7,990 nt of DNA from the NCBI GenBank assembly GCA_016763235.1, contig JAESUE010000082.1:1-7990 (forward strand), in the 5' to 3' direction. This document shows, piece by piece, positions 5,851-7,990 of this stretch. Origin of the DNA: Pseudomonadales bacterium. Its GTDB lineage: Bacteria; Pseudomonadota; Gammaproteobacteria; Pseudomonadales; UBA3067. Positions within the stretch are counted from its first letter, which is position 1; each line of letters starts with the position of its first letter. A program made the translations under genes and the position numbers. The notes beneath the pieces were generated by a model, which had not been told where the DNA came from, made no database searches, and saw only the letters and a list, made by a program, of their open reading frames with translations.

Positions 5851-7232
5851 CAGACCCCCTCCGCCTTGCGAGAGGGATGAGAAGCTGCGTCCAGAACCAG
5901 TGTTTTAAAGGCCTCACCCCGATGTTCAAAACTCTTAAACATATCGAAACTGGCACATGCAGGAGAAAAAAGAACAAGGCCTCCATTTTTAGAATTTTTC
6001 TTTGCATCATTCACAGTTTGATCAAGAGACTCAAAAGCATCAATGGGACAGTTAACCCCCCCCTCAATATCCGCGATGATTTTTGCTGAATCTTGCCCAT
6101 AAACAAGTACTTTTTTCACATACTGGTTAATTAATTCCATTAATGGAGAAAAGCTTGCATCTTTGCTAACGCCACCCAAGATTAGAATGATTTTTTTGGG
6201 AAACCTCTTTCCAAAGCCGCGCAACGCTGCCAAGGTCGCACCAATATTTGTGCCTTTGGAATCATTAATCCAGCGAACACCATCGATATTTGCAACTGTT
6301 TCACAACGGTGCTCTAGGCCTGAAAACTGCTGCAAACTATTAATTTGTTTTTCCTGCTCAATACCGATGACGTCACAAACAGCCATCGCAGCCAGGCAGT
6401 TTAAATAGTTATGATCTCCACTTATTAGCAGGGAGTCAGCTGAAAGAATACGCTCGTTATCGTGATACAAATATACCTGCGAAAATTCCTGCTCAAAGAA
6501 ATAACTAATTTCGCTAGCATCATCCGATCGTTCCATTCCAAAGCTGACCTTTCTTGCAGCCTGATCGCCCGGATAGGTATTTCCATCATCCCGGTTATAC
6601 AAAGCAACTTCACTGTTATGGTAGATGCGCTGCTTTGTGGTCACGTAATCTTCAAAACTATCGTAACGATCCATATGATCAGGCGAGGCATTTAACACTG
6701 CCGCAACTTTAGCGCTTAATGATGGCGTGCTCTCCAACTGAAAACTGGACAGCTCCAGAACATAATAATCTGGCTCATTTCCATCTTCACTCAATAGCTC
6801 GAGTGCGGGTGTACCAATATTCCCGCCAAGCCCAACGCGATAGCCCGCTTCAGAAATTATTTTGGCAATAAGTGTTACAACGGTGCTTTTTGCGTTGGTT
6901 CCGGTGATTGCAATGATGGGGGAGCTTGCCCGCTGGCAAAACAGCTCAACATCACCAATAATTTCTATATCTTTTTGCTTTGCCTCTTTGACCAAAGGAA
7001 GTTGCGGGGACAAACCAGGGCTAATAACAAGAACATCTACACCTTCAAGTAAACTGAATGGCAAATGTTCCAAAAAAACTTTTACGTCTGGGAACGCCTC
7101 TATAAATAATTCCAAACCAAGAATTTCAGAACGTGTATCAGCAAGCACGCACTCAACGTTTTGACGGCACAAGTAACGCGCAGCTGAAAGCCCGCTTTTA
7201 CCTAAACCTAATATCAAATAACGCTTAGCCAT
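5850..7232 (-). CDS. murD: UDP-N-acetylmuramoyl-L-alanine--D-glutamate ligase MurD
   Basis: MurD adds D-Glu to UDP-MurNAc-L-Ala with ATP in the cytoplasm. The protein has 460 residues, near the family norm of about 440-450. The N-terminal Rossmann-like domain starts with LILGLGKSGLSAARYL (6-21) and holds VISPGLSP (69-76). The central ATPase domain has the P-loop ITGTNAKSTV (109-118), GGNIGTPAL (136-144), LELSSFQLE (159-167), NASPDHMDRY (181-190) and TTKQRIY (198-204), where Lys200 sits at the usual carbamylated lysine. The C-terminal domain has FSGLEHRCE (303-311), WINDSKGTN (321-329) and FSPACASFDMFKSFEHRG (422-439), matching E. coli MurD. One small departure is GGVSKDASF (353-361), where E. 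coli has GGDGKSADF. The start ATG lies 12 bases after the mraY stop, with a weak AGG site. The gene ends in a one-base overlap with ftsW. Confidence 0.98.
   Translation of the reverse strand: MAKRYLILGLGKSGLSAARYLCRQNVECVLADTRSEILGLELFIEAFPDVKVFLEHLPFSLLEGVDVLVISPGLSPQLPLVKEAKQKDIEIIGDVELFCQRASSPIIAITGTNAKSTVVTLIAKIISEAGYRVGLGGNIGTPALELLSEDGNEPDYYVLELSSFQLESTPSLSAKVAAVLNASPDHMDRYDSFEDYVTTKQRIYHNSEVALYNRDDGNTYPGDQAARKVSFGMERSDDASEISYFFEQEFSQVYLYHDNERILSADSLLISGDHNYLNCLAAMAVCDVIGIEQEKQINSLQQFSGLEHRCETVANIDGVRWINDSKGTNIGATLAALRGFGKRFPKKIILILGGVSKDASFSPLMELINQYVKKVLVYGQDSAKIIADIEGGVNCPIDAFESLDQTVNDAKKNSKNGGLVLFSPACASFDMFKSFEHRGEAFKTLVLDAASHPSRKAEGV
5855..5862 (-). promoter_or_regulatory. Ribosome binding site of ftsW inside murD
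   Basis: GGAGGGGG at 5862-5855 lies in the last codons of murD; GGAGG is seven bases from ATG 5850 and ten from the second ATG at 5847. It supports the chosen start and suggests that ftsW can initiate on its own as well as by coupling to murD termination. Confidence 0.75.
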
Positions 7233-7244
7233 GGTTCTTGCCTA

Positions 7245-7990
7245 TTAACGAAGCTTGAGTGACCCAATGCCAACCAGCACCAGAATGACAGTGATAATCC
7301 AAAAACGGACAATAACTTTTGGTTCTGCCCAGCCCTTTAATTCGAAGTGATGGTGCAGCGGTGCCATACGAAAAATACGCCGTCCTGTTAACTTAAATGA
7401 AGCAACCTGAAGGATTACCGAAACTGTTTCAGCAACGAATACACCACCCATAACAAAAAGCAGGGTTTCTTGTCGTGCAATCACGGCTATAACACCAAGC
7501 ACTGCGCCCAATGATAATGCACCCACATCACCCATAAAGACCTGTGCGGGGTAGGTGTTAAACCATAAAAAGCCCAAGCCTGCCCCAGAAATAGAGATAC
7601 AGATAACCAATAGTTCTCCTACGCCAGGAATAAACGGTAGGTGAAGGTAATCAGCAAACCCTGCATGGCCCGTAAAATAGCAAAATATACCCAAGGCTCC
7701 GGCCACCATCACGGTTGGCATAATCGCCAAACCATCGAGGCCATCGGTTAAATTCACGGCATTACTGCTTCCAACAATGACAAAATAAGTAAGGAGGATA
7801 TACCCCAGCCCTAACTCAATCGCGACATCTTTAAACAAAGGAACGAACAACTGCGTTTCAGCGGGTACTGTTGCAAAGCGGTATAAAAAAACTGCAATAA
7901 CAAAAGCAAATACCGACTGCCAAAAGAACTTCCATTTTGCAGGCAGGCCATCGGGGTTTTTCGCCACCACTTTTCGATAATCATCGACCC
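7245..7990 (-). CDS. mraY: Phospho-N-acetylmuramoyl-pentapeptide-transferase MraY, C-terminal part (5' end beyond window)
   Basis: MraY is the integral membrane enzyme that transfers phospho-MurNAc-pentapeptide from UDP to undecaprenyl phosphate, forming lipid I. The frame is open to the right edge, giving 247 complete codons before the TAA; about 113 N-terminal residues are missing by comparison with E. coli MraY (360). A GTG near 7970 is an internal valine, not a start, because the sequence before it still reads VDDYRK, the conserved aspartate pair region (Asp115/116 in E. coli). Further motifs are VNLTDGLDGLAIMPT, NTYPAQVFMGDVGALSLG (including the conserved GDVG aspartate) and FRMAPLHHHFELKGW, with its triple histidine. 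Several hydrophobic segments alternate with these cytoplasmic loops, and the last helix ends at SLKLR, as in E. coli. It is directly upstream of murD in the same operon. Confidence 0.97.
   Translation of the reverse strand, partial: VDDYRKVVAKNPDGLPAKWKFFWQSVFAFVIAVFLYRFATVPAETQLFVPLFKDVAIELGLGYILLTYFVIVGSSNAVNLTDGLDGLAIMPTVMVAGALGIFCYFTGHAGFADYLHLPFIPGVGELLVICISISGAGLGFLWFNTYPAQVFMGDVGALSLGAVLGVIAVIARQETLLFVMGGVFVAETVSVILQVASFKLTGRRIFRMAPLHHHFELKGWAEPKVIVRFWIITVILVLVGIGSLKLR

Noticed and set aside
6862..7164. A 100-codon open frame on the plus strand opposite murD
   Set aside because: It is antisense to the MurD P-loop and N-terminal domain; nothing supports translation and no family is recognisable.
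7245..7970. A MraY start at the GTG codon near 7970
   Set aside because: The frame continues to the window edge with VDDYRK, a conserved internal MraY motif, so the GTG is an internal valine and the gene is cut by the window.
1..7990. A novel accessory system, such as defence, mobile element or biosynthetic genes, hidden in the window
   Set aside because: Essentially every base is taken up by eight tightly packed, conserved dcw genes on one strand; no foreign insert, repeat array or unexplained gap was found.

Overview
This window is a segment of the division and cell wall (dcw) gene cluster, read entirely on the minus strand. In transcription order, from high to low coordinates, it holds mraY (5' end beyond the right edge), murD, ftsW, murG, murC, ddl, ftsQ and the first 122 codons of ftsA (the rest lies beyond the left edge). 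This order, with ddl directly between murC and ftsQ and no murB, is the one known from Escherichia coli and Pseudomonas. The protein sequences also read as gammaproteobacterial: the MraY, Ddl, MurC and FtsA segments align closely by eye with the E. coli proteins. The moderately AT-leaning composition would fit a marine or Cellvibrio/Saccharophagus/Teredinibacter-like member, but that finer placement is a guess.

Layout: mraY ends 12 bases before murD. murD and ftsW share one base (TGATG). ftsW and murG share four bases (ATGA). murG and murC overlap by eight bases. murC and ddl are six bases apart. ddl and ftsQ are separated by the only sizeable gap, and ftsQ is followed 23 bases later by ftsA. 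There is no stretch above 300 bases without a gene, and I see no RNA gene, mobile element, CRISPR array, convincing internal promoter or terminator. The tight packing implies one polycistronic message with translational coupling.

The genes work together. MurC and MurD add L-Ala and D-Glu to the UDP-MurNAc precursor, and Ddl makes the D-Ala-D-Ala that ends the stem peptide. MraY and MurG build lipid I and lipid II on the inner membrane, and FtsW polymerises lipid II at the septum with its partner penicillin-binding protein. FtsQ and FtsA belong to the divisome that positions and activates this synthesis.

The window is mostly ordinary. The one real anomaly is the 5' end of ftsQ. The FtsQ frame opens only at an unsupported TTG right at the membrane segment. 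A well-placed Shine-Dalgarno and ATG lie 26 bases upstream in a different frame, and a -1 shift at a run of six A would join them into a normal-looking FtsQ N-terminus. This may be a one-base sequence error, a real indel rescued by an alternative start, or recoding; the sequence alone does not decide. A second, smaller point is the murC ribosome binding site, which matches eleven consecutive bases of the 16S rRNA tail while also encoding the end of MurG.
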